Part shown: piece by piece, positions 1 to 13,186 of the stretch
Numbering within the stretch: position 1 is the first letter of the stretch
How the letters are laid out: each line of letters opens with the position of its first letter
DNA from: Stomoxys calcitrans
Taxonomy: Eukaryota > Arthropoda > Insecta > Diptera > Muscidae
Direction of reading: 5' to 3'
Assembly: GCF_963082655.1 (NCBI RefSeq)
Contig: NC_081553.1
Location: forward strand, 64,356,392-64,420,391
Length of the DNA: 64,000 nucleotides
Position numbers and translations under genes: made by a program
Notes under the pieces: model-generated
The model's database searches: none
What the model was told of the DNA's origin: nothing
The model's input: the letters and a program-made list of their open reading frames with translations, nothing else

Positions 1-3000
1 TTACGAATATGGTCAAGAAGAAGGAATATGTTTTATGATTTTTTGATATGGGAAGGGGGCGGTCCCCCCGTTACCCCAAAAACACCATCCAAAGCGGATC
101 AATATGGCAATATGGGTAATAAAGGAGAGTCCTATACGAATATGGTATTAAAATTTCGGTCTAAGTACCCATCGGGGCGCCCCAAACCCTAGTCAGACAT
201 ATTGGACGTTAATTTCAATATGGGGCTCAAATAAACGGTTTTCGAGAGTAGATTTCGTATCTGGCATACGATATCGGAAGGGGTCGGACCCTCCTCCTTA
301 CCCCAAAAGTACTACCCAAAAAGAAAAGTGGACCGATCGGGACAATATGTGATTCAAATGAAAGATATTCAAGAGAAGGGTACGAATTTCGTAATAAAAG
401 TTGGGTCCAAATACTTGGGGGGCCGTCCCAACCCCAAACCCCCCCAAAATAGTTTTTTTTTGACAAGCATGACAATATGGGACTCAAATGTAAGGTATTC
501 GGGAGTAGAATACGAATATGATTAAGAAAAAGGAATATGCTTTATGATTTTTTGATATCGAAAGGGGGCGGGCCCTTCCCCGTTACCCCAAAAATACCAC
601 TCTAAATCACAAGTGGACCGATAAAGACAATATGGATATCAAATGAAAGGTATTTAAAGAGTAGAATACGAATATGGTATTTAAAATCGGGTCCCAGTAC
701 CCTAACCCCAAATTTTTTACAAGAAGACAAGTTGAACGTCCATATCAATATGTGTCTCAAATGAAAGGCATTCGGGAGCAGATTACGAATCTGGCATACA
801 AAATCTGGTTAAAGTATAGGGGGTCACCCCATCTCCCAAAAACTCGCCAAATGGGCATATGAACCCATCATGACTATATGGGACACGGTTTGTTTGTTTG
901 TTCCATAGAAACGGCTGAACAGATTTTCTTGAAACTTTCACAGATGGTGCATAATGACCCCGTGGTAAAAATAGGGTACTACATTATTTGATATCTGAAT
1001 GGGGAGCGGACCCTCCCTCTTACCCTAATTTTCAGAAACGCCAGATCTCAGAGATGGTTGGTGCGATTTAAGCGGAATTTTGTGTGCTCTCATATAGTAC
1101 CCTAAAAATAAAAATTTGGTATCCAAATTTCGGATGGGGTAACTAGGGGGGCTGCCCCACCCTAAAACCTACCAAACATATATTTAGACCAATCACGACA
1201 ATATGGGACTCAAATGAAAGGTATTTGGGATAAGAAAACGAATCTGATATCCAATTGTCGGACCAAGTGCTAGGGGGACCACCCCAAGCCCCAAAACACC
1301 CCTAAATCGGACATATTTACCGACCATGGTAATACGGGACTCAAATGAAAGGTATTTGCGAGTAGAATACGAATCTGAAATCCAAATGTGGGACAACGTT
1401 TCTGGGGGTCCACCCCTTTCCCAAAACACCCCCCAAACAGGACTTATTTACTGATCATAGGAATATGGGGCTTAAATAAAAGGTATTTGAATGTCGAATA
1501 CGAATCTGATATCCAAATATGGGACCAAGTGTTTGGGGGGCCGTCTCTCACCAAAAACATCCCCCAAAGGGGACAATTTGACGACCATAGCAATATGGGG
1601 CTCAAATGAAAGGTCTTCGGGAGTAAAGCACAAATTTGATATCAATATTCGGGAAAAGTGTCGATGGGGCCACCCCACCCCCACAACACCACCCAAATAG
1701 TGAATATTTGCTGACTATTGCAATATGAGGCTCAAATAAGAGGGTTTTTAAAGTGGAACACGAATCCGATAAATATTTTCAAGGCCAACTCACTGAGTGG
1801 CCGCCCATCACACAAAACACCCCCCAAGCCGTTCATGTTTGCCAACTATGGATATATGGGGCTCAAATTAAAGGTATGTGGGAGTAGACCAACATTAGGG
1901 GCCAACTGTCTAGCGGACGTCCCACAACCATAACAACCCCCAAATAGGACGTATTTGCTCACCAAGACAATTTGGGTCTTAAAGAGAGTGCAACTAAATA
2001 TTCATAGTTTTTAGGGCCAATACCTCAAACCCGACATATTTGCTGACTTTTGCAATAAGGAGTTTAAATGCGATTAAAAAACGAATTTGATATCCAATGT
2101 TGAGGGCAATGGCAATATGGGGTTCAAGTAAATGATATAAAGTTATATGAGAAAAGAGCACGTTGCTGATGTATTTTCCGGGCTTAGTGTTTGCGGGACC
2201 ACCCTAATCCCCAAAAGACGCCTAAATCGGGCATATTTACCGACCATGTCAATGTGGAACTTAAATGAAAGGTATTGAAAAGAATTGATACCCATTTTCG
2301 TCAACAATTTTAGAAGTAGAGAGAGTGTAGAATACGAATATTGTATTAAAATTTGAGTCTATCGGGCCGCCCCAACCCCAAAACTCCCCCTAACAGACAT
2401 ATTGGATGTTCATTTCAATATGGGGCTCAAATGATAGGTATTCGGGAGTAGATTACAAATATGGCATAAAAATTAGGTCCAGGTAATGAGAGGTCGCCAC
2501 ACCCCCAAATGGGCATATTAGCCGACCATGGCTGCATGGGACTCAAATGAAAGGTATTTGAGAGTAGATTACGAATATGCCATTAAAATTTTCGTTCAAG
2601 GCTAGATGGCGCTTTTCCTCCGTAGAATAGTTCGAATAGGTTAATTGACCCATTATGGCCATAGGGGACTCAAATGCAAGGTATTTGAGCGTAGAAAACG
2701 AAATTAAAATCCAATTTTGTAGCCAAGTGTTTGAGGGTACGCCCTAAAGAACTCCCTAAACTGAACTTAATTTTCGCAATATGGAGCTCAAATCAACCGT
2801 ATTTGGGAGTAAATAATGAATTTGATAATTTTTTTCAGGGAAAAGTGCCGGTGGCCGCCCCAGCCCCAAAAAACACCCTCCAGATCCGCCAAATGGGTAT
2901 ATAGACCAATCACGACGGAAAAAAACGAATTTGATATTCAATTGAAGTGGCACGTGTGGGGGCCTCCCCAACCCAAAATACCTCTCTAATCGGATGTATG

Positions 3001-3143
3001 TGCCTCCCTATTGTATAAAAGCTACATGGGGTGGAAATTTATTGATTTTGAGGAAATTGATACTCATTTTCGAGACAAAACTCCCCACCCTCAAACAAAA
3101 CTTATTTGCCGATCATGCCATAATGGGGCTCATATAAAATGTA
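1..3143 (-). repeat. Tandem array of TTTCATTTGAG-type units, left arm of a large inverted repeat
   Basis: Diverged units of about 130-170 bp run through this stretch. On the reverse strand each carries TTTCATTTGAGTCCCATATT, a G-rich block (TTTTGGGG..TGGGG) and a TATTCGTAATCTACTCCC-like block. A terminal signature lies reversed near 890-1000: a TTTGTTTGTTTG run, then the complement of AATCGGTTCAGC. The array continues out of the window at base 1. All open frames inside follow the repeat, break often, and differ between copies, so no gene is called. The terminus and the units reappear in opposite orientation at 4859-9990. Confidence 0.85.
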
Positions 3144-3381
3144 TTGCGTTGCCCAAAAAGTAATTGCGGATTTTTCATATAGTCAGCGTTGACAAATTTT
3201 TTCACAGCTTGTGACTCTGTAATTGCATTCTTTCTTCTGTCAGTCATCAGCTGTTACTTTTAGCTTGCTTTAGAAAAAAAGTGTAAAAAAAAGTATATTT
3301 GATTAAAGCTCATTCTACGTTTTATTAAAAATGCATTTACTTTCTTTTAAAAAATCCGCAATTACTTTTTGGGCAACCCAA
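3144..3381 (+). mobile_element. Mariner-like MITE, copy 1
   Basis: A 238-bp element with terminal inverted repeats of about 32 bp (TTGGGTTGCCCAAAAAGTAA; the left end here reads TTGCGTT). It is flanked by TA on both sides (3142-3143 and 3382-3383), as expected for Tc1/mariner insertion. There is no transposase frame, so it is non-autonomous. Four more copies lie in the window. It interrupts the surrounding tandem array. Confidence 0.9.
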
Positions 3382-3383
3382 TA

Positions 3384-3547
3384 TTTGAAAGTAGAGCACG
3401 AATCTTTTAGTACTTTAAGGGCCAAGTGTCTGGGGGCAACCCTACCCCCGAAATACTTCCTAAACCGAAAATATTTACCAAAACGGTAATAGAGGACTCA
3501 AAAGAAGGGCATTTGGGACAAGAGTAAAAATTTGCCCAGGAACCGAG
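3384..3547 (-). repeat. Tandem-array remnant beyond the MITE
   Basis: Continuation of the array at 1-3143 after the MITE insertion, with the CCAAGTGTCTGGGGG and AAATATTTACCAAAACGG blocks. The same sequence order occurs at 60715-60800, followed there by the same SINE. Confidence 0.7.
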
Positions 3548-3775
3548 CAGGGTCAAACTTCGCACACATCAATGAGTGCTTTCCGATTTAAGTTTAAATT
3601 CAATCCTAAGGGACCTTTTTATAGCCGAGCTCTAACGTGGGAACGTGCGCGTGCCGCAGTGAGACACCTCTTTGGGGAGAATTTTTTACATGGCCGTGCA
3701 TGGCATGGTACCTCGTAAATGTCGCCAGCATTAAGAGGGGATAACCACCGCTTCAAATTTTGTCCGATGTTCTCT
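3548..3775 (-). mobile_element. tRNA-derived SINE, 3' part, copy a
   Basis: Reverse-strand copy of the SINE seen whole at 46528-46838. The body is recognisable from the reversed TATAGCCGAG block, the CTCTTTGGGGAGAA block and the GCATTAAGAGGGGATAACCA block. The tRNA-like head with the A and B boxes is missing, so this is a 5'-truncated copy. It sits at the edge of the array. Confidence 0.75.
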
Positions 3776-4478
3776 TTTCCAAAACATTTTTGTATATTGG
3801 CATCACTGCTTATGGCAACAACACCAGCTTTAAAGAGATAAATTGTTTTGGTTTTTTTTTTTAATTTTTCGCTTCGAAAAACAGGTGAATATATATTTAT
3901 ACGTAATTTTGTTTTGTGTTGTGTTATGTTGCGAATATTTTTCTCGTCCCAATGATACATCCATCCATCCATCCATTCATGCATCATTCATCCGTCCGTC
4001 CATCCATCCTTTCTTCTTTTAATTAATGGCTCATGTACTTAATGTTCCTTGTACATTGAAAACATCACTCAGCCGTTATGGGCCTTCTTTTTCCATAAAA
4101 GGGATTTTTGAAGAATTGCAAAGCATAAGTGCGGTTTAATGTTAGCTCTTAACTCGTCTACCTCTAGCAGGGAGTTGGTGTTTTTGCTTGGATCTCTTTT
4201 CTTGCCAAATAAGAATTTTTAATGAAACTCTTTCTCTGAAGCTTTAAGTTTTTGGCATGTAAAATGATTCGGGGAAGGTGGAATATTTCATTTTTAAATT
4301 ACTCATTAAAATATGAAATATGAACTTTTGATATTTTGCTAAAACATAAATGGCAGTGAAAAAAATACTTTTGAAAATTTTCTGTTTTTGCAAATAAATT
4401 TTTGCAAAATTTTGGAAATTTACAAAACATACCCCAGAAAAGTGATATCCCAGTAGCTGTGAGCATTCCAAAACCACT
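3776..4478. other. AT-rich unique stretch with CATC microsatellite
   Basis: No recognisable gene. An impure (CATC)n/(CGTC)n tract occupies about 3956-4010. The rest is AT-rich with T runs. The short minus-strand frames here are rich in K, N, F and I, carry no motif, and look like chance frames. Confidence 0.6.
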
Positions 4479-4858
4479 TGGCTTTCATTGGCTAGAACAT
4501 ACTACTCAGTCATTGTGTCCGTCATGACAGGGCACTGTCTAATCGGAAAACATGCTGACAGACTGAAGGTTGCTAGCAACGACTTTTGCAGAAGCTGTGA
4601 GGGCATCGAAGAGGAGACCATAGAACACCTTCTGTGTGTGTGTCCCGCACTAGCCGTAAAAAGGAGTTCCACTTTAGGTTCTAATTTCTTAGAGAACCTA
4701 TCTGATTTAGCGGTTATTGAGCTTTTTGAAGCGATCTGGATGGTTCAACGGCAGAAGCTAGAAGTCATCTTCCTTCTTCTGTTCCTATGGTATCACAATG
4801 GATGAAAAAGTCTAAGTGAGTCTGATGGCAGACTGCCATTTAAACCTAACCTAACCAT
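4479..4858 (+). pseudogene. Jockey-type LINE, C-terminal ORF end plus 3' tail
   Basis: The frame from about 4480 to 4805 contains VMTGHCLIGKHADRL, then a cysteine/histidine knuckle (FCRSC..EEETIEHLLCVCPAL), typical of the end of ORF2 in Jockey-clade non-LTR retrotransposons downstream of RNase H. The frame continues without stops to 4805. It is followed by a short 3' region with TATCACAATGGATGA and TCTAAGTGAG, ending in CCTAACCTAACC. Endonuclease, RT and most of RNase H are absent, so it is a 5'-truncated dead copy. The tail matches the SINE tail at 17192-17230. Confidence 0.85.
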
Positions 4859-7800
4859 GATAATGGCCTGATCGGTAAATAAATTCTGTTTGAGGGTGGG
4901 GTGGACTCCAGGGTCATTGTCCCGAAAATGAGTATCAATTTCATACTCTACCCCCAAAATAGCTTTTATATAGGGCGCATATTCTCATGAAGGTAAATAG
5001 TCCCAGTAGGGAGGTATTTTAGGGTGGGCGGCACCCCAAACCCATTGGATATCGAATTATTTTTTTTCTCTCAAACACCGTTTGTTTCAGCACTATATTG
5101 TCGTGATTGGGCTTTATGTCCAATTGCCGGGTTTTGGGCTGCCCTCAAGGCACCCGACCCCAACAATAGAAACCCCGTTTTGTTTCTGGAGACTGTGAGA
5201 GTGCAAAAAAATTTCGATCGCATCACATTACCCATCGCCGAGATCTGGTGTGTTTGAAAATTAGGGTAATGAGAAGTGCCCCTCAGACCCAAATATGGAT
5301 ATCAAATTCGTGCTACACTTTAATTTGAACCCCATATTGCCATGGTCGGTAAATATGAACCGTTTGGAGGGTGTTTTGGGGCTGGAGCGGGCACTGGCAC
5401 TTTTCCCTGAAAATAGATATCAAATTCGTTCTTTACTCCCAAAATACCGTTGATTTGAGCCCCATATTGCCATAGTCGGAAATGAAGTTCAGCTTAGGGG
5501 GTTATTTAGGGCGTACCGCCAAACACTTGGCTCCAAAATTGCATATCAAATTCGTTTTCTGCTCTAAAATGCCTTTCATTTGAGTCCCATATTGCCATGG
5601 TCGGTAAAAATGAACCGTTTGGAGGGTGTTTTGGGTCTGGGGCGGGCACCGTCACTTTGCACTGAAAATATATATCCAATTCGTTCTTTACTCCCAAATA
5701 CCGTTGACTTGAGCTCCATATTGTCATAGTCAGAAATGAATTTCAGTTTAGGGGGTTCTTTAGGGGCGTACCTCAAATTGGAAATCAAATTCGTTTTCTA
5801 CTCTTAAATACCTTTCATTTGAGTCCCATATTGTCGTAATGGGTCAATTTTCCTTTTTGACATATTTTAGTGAGGAAAAGCGTCACCTAGAGTTGAACGC
5901 AAATTTTAATGTCATATCCGTAATCTACTCCCAAATACCATTCATTTGAGTCCCATATAGCCATGGTCGACTAATATGCCCATTTGGGGGTGGGTGACCT
6001 CCCATAACTTGGACCCAATGTTTTATGCCATATTTTTAATCTACTGCCTAATACTTTTCATTTGCTTCCCATATTGACATGCATTTCGAATATATCTGTT
6101 CGGAGGAGTTTTGGGGTTGGGGGGCCCACTGGGTACTTGGACCCCAATTTTAATACCATATTCGTTTTTTGGTCTCCAATACCTTGTGCCCAACGGACCA
6201 CTTTCGGATATGGGTGGCGTTTTGGCGTCTTAAGGAGAAAAGCGCCATCTAGACTTGAACGCAAATTTTAATGTCATATTCGTAATCTACTCCCAAATAC
6301 CTTTCATTTGAGTCCCATATAGCCATGTTCGGCTAATATGCCCAGTTGGGGGTATTTGGGGATGGGCGACCTCCCATTACTTGGACCCAATGTTTTATGC
6401 CATATTTGTAATCTACTGCTTAATACTTTTCATTTGATTTCCATATTGACATGAACTTCGAATATATCTGTTCAGAAGAGTTTTGGGGTTGGGGGGCCCA
6501 CTGGGTACTTGGACCCCAATTTTAATACCATATTCGTTTTTTGGTGTCCAATACCTTGTGCCCAACGGACCACTTTCGGATAATGGTGGCGTTTTGGCCT
6601 CTTAAGGAGAAAAGCGCCATCTAGACTTGAACGCAAATTTTTATGTCATAGTCGTTAACTACTCCCTAATACCTTTCATTTGAGTCCCATATAGCCATGG
6701 TCGACTAATATGCCCATTTGGGGGTATTTGGGGGTGGGCGACCTCCCATTACTTGGACCCAATATTTTATGCCATATTTGTAATCTACTGCCTAATACTT
6801 TTCATTCGATTCCCATATTGACATGAACTTCGAATATATCTGTTCAGAGGAGTTTTGGGGTTGGGGGCCCGCTGGGTACTTGGACCCCAATTTTAATACC
6901 ATATTCGTTGTTTTGGTCTCCAATACCTTTCATTTGATACACTTATTGTGCCCATTTTCGGATATGGGTGGCATTTTTAGGGTAAGGGGGAGCGTCCGCC
7001 TCCACCCTATATCTACAAATTGTATAGCCTATATCTCCTTTCAGACAAACGTACACAGACTACGAAAATTTGAAGAAAATCGGTACAGCCGAGTATCATA
7101 ATGGGTCATAATGGGTCTAATGGCGTTTTTGAGGGGTGGCGTGACCCTCTATACTTCGATCTGATTTTGTATGCCAGATTCGAAATCTACTCCCGAATAC
7201 CTATCATTTGAGCCCCATATTGAAATGAACGTCCAATATGTCTGTTAGGGGGAGTTTTGGGGTTGGGGCGGCCCGACCCAAATTATAATACAATATTCGT
7301 ATTCTACTCTCCAATACCTTTCATTTGAGATCTTTATTGTCCCGATTGGTCCACTTTTGATTTTGGGTTCTGTTTTAGGCATAAGAGGTAGGGTCCGATA
7401 CCGAAAAATTATATAGCCTACTAGCTGACGCGAGAAATAGGTTATCAAATTCGTTTTCTTATCTCAAATACCTTTCATTTGAGCCACATATTGGCATAGT
7501 CGAAAATTTTTTTCCCTTTAAGGGTGTTTTGGGAAAGGGGTGATGCCCTAAATACATGGTCCTACATTTGGATATCAAATTCGTATTCTACCCTCAAATA
7601 CCTTTATTTGAGCCTCATACTGCGATGGTCACTAAAAAATTGCTGTTTGTGGGGTATTTTGGGAAAGGGGTAGACCCCCAGAAAATTGGTCACGAAAATG
7701 GGTATCAATTCTTGCTCTACCCCCCAATACCTTTCATTTAAGCTCCACATTGAAATGGTCGGTAAATATGTGCCGTTTTAGGCGTGTTTTGGGGATTAGG

Positions 7801-9990
7801 GTGCTTCCCCAAACACTAAGCCCGGAAAATATATCAGCATCGTGCTCTATTCTCATATATCTATATATCATTTATTTTTGAACCCCATATTACCATTGCC
7901 CTCAAAATTGGATATCCAATTAGTTTTCTAATTACATTTAAACTCCTTATTGCAAAAGTCAGCAAATATGTCGGGTTTGGGGTATTGGCCCTGAAAACTA
8001 TGAATATTTAGTTGCACTCTCTTTAAGACCCAAATTGTCTTTGTGAGCAAATACGTCTTATTTGGGGTTGTTATGGTGGTGGGACGTCCGCTAGACAGTT
8101 GGCCCCTAATGTTGATATCAGATATGTGGTCTGCTCCCACATACCTTTAATTTGAGCTCCATATTTCCATAGTCGCCAAACATGACAGGCTTGAGGGTGT
8201 TTTGGGGGATGGGTGGCCACTCAGTGTGTTGGCCTTGAAAATATATAACGGATTCATGTTCCACTTTAAAAACTCACTTATTTGAGCCTCATATTGCAAT
8301 AGTCAGAAAATACTTACTATTTGGGTGGTGTTGTGGGGGTGGGATGGCTCCATAGACACTTTTCCCGAATATTGATATCAAATTCGTGCTTTACTCCCAA
8401 ACACCTTTCATTTGAGCCCCATATTGCTATGGTCGTCAAATTGTCCCCTTTGGGGATGTTTTTGGTGAGAGACGGCCCCCCAAACACTTGGTCCCATATT
8501 TGGATATTAGTTTCGTATTTTCCATTCGAATACCTTTTATTTAAGCTTCATATTGCCATGGTCAGTAAATAAGTCCTGTTTGGGGGTGTTTTGGGGAAGG
8601 GGTGGACCCCGGAAACGTGGTCCTACATTTGGATATAAGATTCGAATTCCACTCGCAAAATACCTTTCATTTGAGTCTCATATTGCCATGGTCGGTAAAT
8701 ATGTCCGATTTAGGGGTGTTTTGGGGGTTGGGTGGTGTTGTGGGGGTGGGGTGACCCCATAAACACTTTTCTCAAATATTGAGATCAGATTTGCGCTTTA
8801 CTCCAAAAGACCTTTCATTTGAGCCCCATGTGGCCATGGTCGTAAATGTGTCCCCTTTGGGGGATGTTTTTGGGGAAAGGCGGCTCCCCCAACCACTTGG
8901 TCTCATATTTGGATATCAGATTCTAATTCTACACTCAAATACCTTTTATTTAAGCCCCATATTCCCATGGTCAGTAAATAAGTCCTGTTTGGGGGGTGTT
9001 TTGGGGAAGGGGTGGACCCCCAGAAACGTGGTCCCACATTTGGATATCAGATTTGTATTCTACTCGCAAATACCTTTCATTTGTCTCCCATATTGCCATG
9101 GTCGGTAAATATGTCCGATTTAGGGGTGTTTTGGGGGTTGGGTTGTGTTGTGGGGGTGGGGGTGGGGTGGCCCCATAGACACTTTTCCCGAATATTGATA
9201 TCAAATTTGTGCTTTACCCCCGAAGACCTTTCATTTGAGCCCCATATTGCTATGGTCGAAAATTTGTCCCCTTTGGGGGATGTTTTTGGTGAGAGACGGT
9301 CCCCCAAACACTTGGTTCCATATTTGGATATCAGATTCGTATTCTACATTCAAATACCTTCTATTTAAGCCCCATATTCCCATGGTCAGTAAATAAGTCC
9401 TGTTTGGGGGGTGTTTTGGGGAAGGGGTGGACCCCCAGAAACGTTGTCCCAAATTTCGATATCAGATTCGTATTCTACGGGCAAATACCTTTCATTTAAG
9501 TCCAATATTGCCATGGTCGATAAATATGTCCGATTTAGGGATGTTTTGGGGCTTGGGGTGGTCCCCCTAGCACTTGGTCCGCCAATTGGATATCAGATTC
9601 GTTTTCTCCTCCTAAATACCTTCCATTTGAGTCCTATATTGTCGTGATTGATCTAAATATATGTTTGGTAGGTTTTAGGGTGGGGCAGCCCCCCTAGGTA
9701 CCCCATCCGAAATTTGGAAACAAAAATTTTATTTTTAGGGTACTATATGAGAGCACATAAAATTTCCCTTAAATCGCACCACCCATCTCCGAGATCTGGC
9801 GTATCTGAAAATTAGGGTTAGGGGGAGGGTCCGCCCCCCCCCTTCAGATATCAAAAAATGTAGTACCTTTTTTCACCACAGGGTCATTGTGCACCATCTG
9901 TGAAAATTTCAAGAAAATCGGTTCAGCTGTTTCTGAGTCTATAAGGAACACACAAACAAACAAACAAACCTACAAACAAACACTAATTGA
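4859..9990 (+). repeat. Long tandem array with (CAAA)n terminus, right arm of the inverted repeat
   Basis: About 5 kb of diverged units with TTTCATTTGAGTCCCATATT, a G-rich block and an ATATCAAATTCGT block. Between about 8400 and 9640 the units are arranged as a three-unit higher-order repeat of about 410 bp. The array ends with AAAATCGGTTCAGCTGTTTC, then AACAAACAAACAAACC at 9950-9975. The order matches 890-3140 in reverse. Numerous short frames (for example MFWGRGGPPETWSHIW-like peptides) are copies of one repeat-derived peptide and are not genes. Confidence 0.85.
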
Positions 9991-10766
9991 TTTTTATACC
10001 CTCCACCATAAGATGGGGGGTATACTAATATCGTCATTCTGTTTGTAACTACTCGAAATATTCGTCTGAGACACCATAAAGTATATATATATTCTTGATC
10101 GTCGCGACATTTTATGTCGATCTAGCCATGTCCGTCCGTCCGTCCGTCTCTCTGTCGAAAGCACGCTAAAGCTAACCGCTTGAAATTTTGCACAAATACT
10201 TGTTATTAGTGTAGGTCAGTTGGTATTGTAAATGTGCCATAGCGGTCCATGTTTTGATATAGCTGTCATATAAACCGATCTTGGGTCTTGACTTCTAGAG
10301 CCTCTAGAGGGCGCAATTCTTATCCGATTGGAATGAAATTTCGGTCTATAACCTGATATAGCTGTCATATAAACCGATCTTGGGTCTTGACTTCTTGAGC
10401 CTCTAGAGTGCGCAATTCTTATCCGATTGGAATGAAATTTGGCACATACGTGTTTATTATGGTCTGAATCGGTCTATAGCACGATACAGCTCCCATATAA
10501 ATCGATCTCTCTATTTTACTTCTTGAGCCCCCAAAGGGCGCAATTCTTATTCGAATTGGCTGACATTTTACACAGGTCTCCAACATATAATTTAATTGTG
10601 GTCCAAACCGGACCATATCTTGATATCGCTCGAATAGCAGAGCAAATCTTTTCTTATATCCTGTTTTGCCTAAGAAGAGATGCCGGGAAAAGAACTCGAC
10701 AAATGCGATCCATGGTGGAGGGTATATAAGATTCGGCCCGGCCGAACTTAGCATGCTTTCACTTGT
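9991..10766 (+). mobile_element. HINE/DINE-like (mini-me type) element 1, full length
   Basis: The 5' end is TTTTTATACCCTCCACCATA. A (TA)n tract, TTCTTGATCGTC and a (GTCY)n tract at about 10130-10155 follow. The sub-terminal repeat ATACCCTCCACCAT (9996-10009) is perfectly complementary to ATGGTGGAGGGTAT (10712-10725). A palindrome TTCGGCC-C-GGCCGAA (10732-10746) lies about 19 bp from the end ACTTG|TT. Sub-terminal repeats, a 3' palindrome and T|T insertion are the hallmarks described for Helentron-associated elements, and the two proto-microsatellites match mini-me. No Rep/helicase is encoded. Confidence 0.85.
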
Positions 10767-11935
10767 TATGTATAAGATGTTTCCTTCCAGATCAACTTAC
10801 ACAATATGCGAAAATTTTTACGAAATCGGTTCTGCCGTTTTTCAGAACAAAAAAACCGAGTCCCATATATCCGTGATTGGCTAATGTGCCCATTTTGGGT
10901 GTTTTTGTGGGGCTAGGGTGACCTCCTGTATATCGATATGAATTTTAATGTGAGATTCGTTATCTATTCCCGCATACTTTCCATTTGATACCCATGTTGT
11001 CCTTATCGGTCCACTTTTGATTTTGGGTGGTGTTTTTGGGGTAACGGTGGAGGGTCTGCCCCCTTCCATTATCAATAAATTATAAAGCCAATTCCAGCTT
11101 CCTGACCATATTCGTAATCTACTCCCGAATACCTTTCATTTGATATCCATATTGCCCCAATCGATAGACATGTCCGTTCGGGTGCGTTTTCGGATGGGGC
11201 TTCCCCCTAGGTTATTTGAACCCAACACTTTATAAAGCCTATTCCAACTTCCTGACCATATTCGTAATCTACTCCCGAATGCCTTTCATTTAATACCCAT
11301 ATTGTCCCCATCGGTAGACATGTCCGTTCGGGTGTGTTTTCGGATGGGGCTTCCCTCCAGGTTATTTGACCCCAACATTTTATGAAGCCTATTCCAACTT
11401 CCTGACCATATTCGTAATCTACTCCCGAATGCCTTTCATTTAATACCCATATTGTCCCCAATCGGTAGACATGTCCGTTCGGGTGCGTTTTCGGATGGGG
11501 CTTCCCCCTAGGTTATTTGACCCCAACATTTTATAAAGCCTATTCCAACTTCCTGACCATATTCGTAATCTACTCCCGAATGCCTTTCATTTGATACCCA
11601 TATTGCCCCAATCGGTAGACATGTCCGTTCGGGTGCATTTTCGGATGGGGCTTCCCCCCAGGTTATTTGACCCCTACATTTTATAATAATTTCGTGTTTT
11701 GCTAAAAGCAGCACAACCATCTTCGAGATCTGGCGTTTTTTAAAATTGTGGTAAGGTGGAAGGTCCGCGCCCCCTTCGGATATCAAAAAATGTAGTACCC
11801 TATTTTCACCTCTACTATCTCACACTCTACCATGCTTGAAAACTTCATGAAAATCGGTTCAGCCGTTTTTGGATCTATACGGAAAAGTCAAACCAACAAG
11901 GCAACAATTTAATTTTTATATAACAGATTTGAGAC
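10767..11935 (+). repeat. Tandem array with terminal signature
   Basis: TTTCATTTGAG-type units. Four near-identical units at about 11100-11690 have a period of about 150-155 bp and carry GACATGTCCGTTCGGGTG. A terminal block (AAATCGGTTCAGCCGTTTTT, TCTATACGGAAAAG, AATTTTTATATAACAG) sits at 11850-11935. An internal copy of the same terminal block lies near 10810-10860, immediately after the HINE. Confidence 0.8.
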
Positions 11936-13186
11936 TTGGTTTTCTAAGGATAATTTGATCAACTTTATTATTTATAGATTTCTATGCAATAGGGGATGGG
12001 TGTAATTGTTGCTCCTGGATTTTGTCACTGACCTTAGAGCTGTCCGATATTTTTTTGAATGCCCCATATACATAAAGATGGCGTGACTCATTTCGTTGTA
12101 GAATAGAAGTTTTTCGTACGTAGATAACTAATGTCACATATATCCCAAAAGTTTGTTAAGCAAGCAATGTGTGGAGTATGAAGTAAATAAGATGGATTTC
12201 TTTCACTTGCCTTGAGTTGGGTTTAAAAGCGCTCAATTCCACATAGGATAAGTTTGAAAAATGTCTATGGGTTTTGCTATTCCTTACACTGTATCCTTTC
12301 TTTGGGTCTCAGTAATTGAAAGGGAAATTGTAGGTTAACTTGCAACTGTGATTTCTTTGAGTGAGAGGAAAAAGGGAATAACTGTTGCAAAGTAAAGTAA
12401 AGCAAAAAACAGAACATTTCTCAAAACAAAGTTTGTGTGTATTTTGAGTTGCTGCAGTGGCCCATGTTCAACGTTATGTCCTTAATATCCTAGTAAACCT
12501 ATTATTCGAGTGTGTGAGTCTAGATTCATGTGCCTATGTATGTGTGTGTGTCTTCACATACATAAGACTATGTACAAATAACAGATATGACATTGAAATT
12601 GTCATCGTAACCCCCTATTCGATGTAAAAATTTAATTAAATATTTTTTTGTGTATCTGCCTCAACAGATGATGCATGACGTTGTTGCAGTGGCCATTATA
12701 ATGACGGTGAATATCGGTTTTGCAACATATACATACACATATTTCACATGCCATCCACAGCAAGGTATTTATGTTTATCTGCACTCACTGCATTTACCAG
12801 CCATGGTGGAAGTACGTGCAATGATGTCTGTCCATCCGTTTGACCGTCTGTGAGTATGTCTACTACGTCGGCATGTTATACAATTTTTTCCCATATGCAT
12901 TGTTTTGCGGATTATTATTTCATGTAGGATATTGTTGATGATGCAGACAACAACATTATGATATGTACCCTACCCGTTTTGTGGGTATGGTTACTTGTTA
13001 TCGAATTTGGACCATTGCAATGATATAAATTCGATCAAAATGAATTTTGAACATCAAATTAGGAGAAAATTTTGCTACAAAAAACAATTGAAACGGAAAT
13101 TTAGACAAAAAATTTTAAGAAAAATATAATTTTTAAATTTCCTATTAGTAGAAAAGTTTAAAAATTTTTCAATTTACTGTTAAAGA
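11936..13186. other. Mostly unique AT-rich stretch
   Basis: No repeat family or coding motif recognised. It contains short TG/CA-rich runs near 12540-12555 and 12720-12745. The longest frame (12650-12853) includes MMHDVVAVAIIMTVNIGF, which has no recognisable domain and no supporting signal. Possibly intergenic or intronic host DNA. Confidence 0.5.
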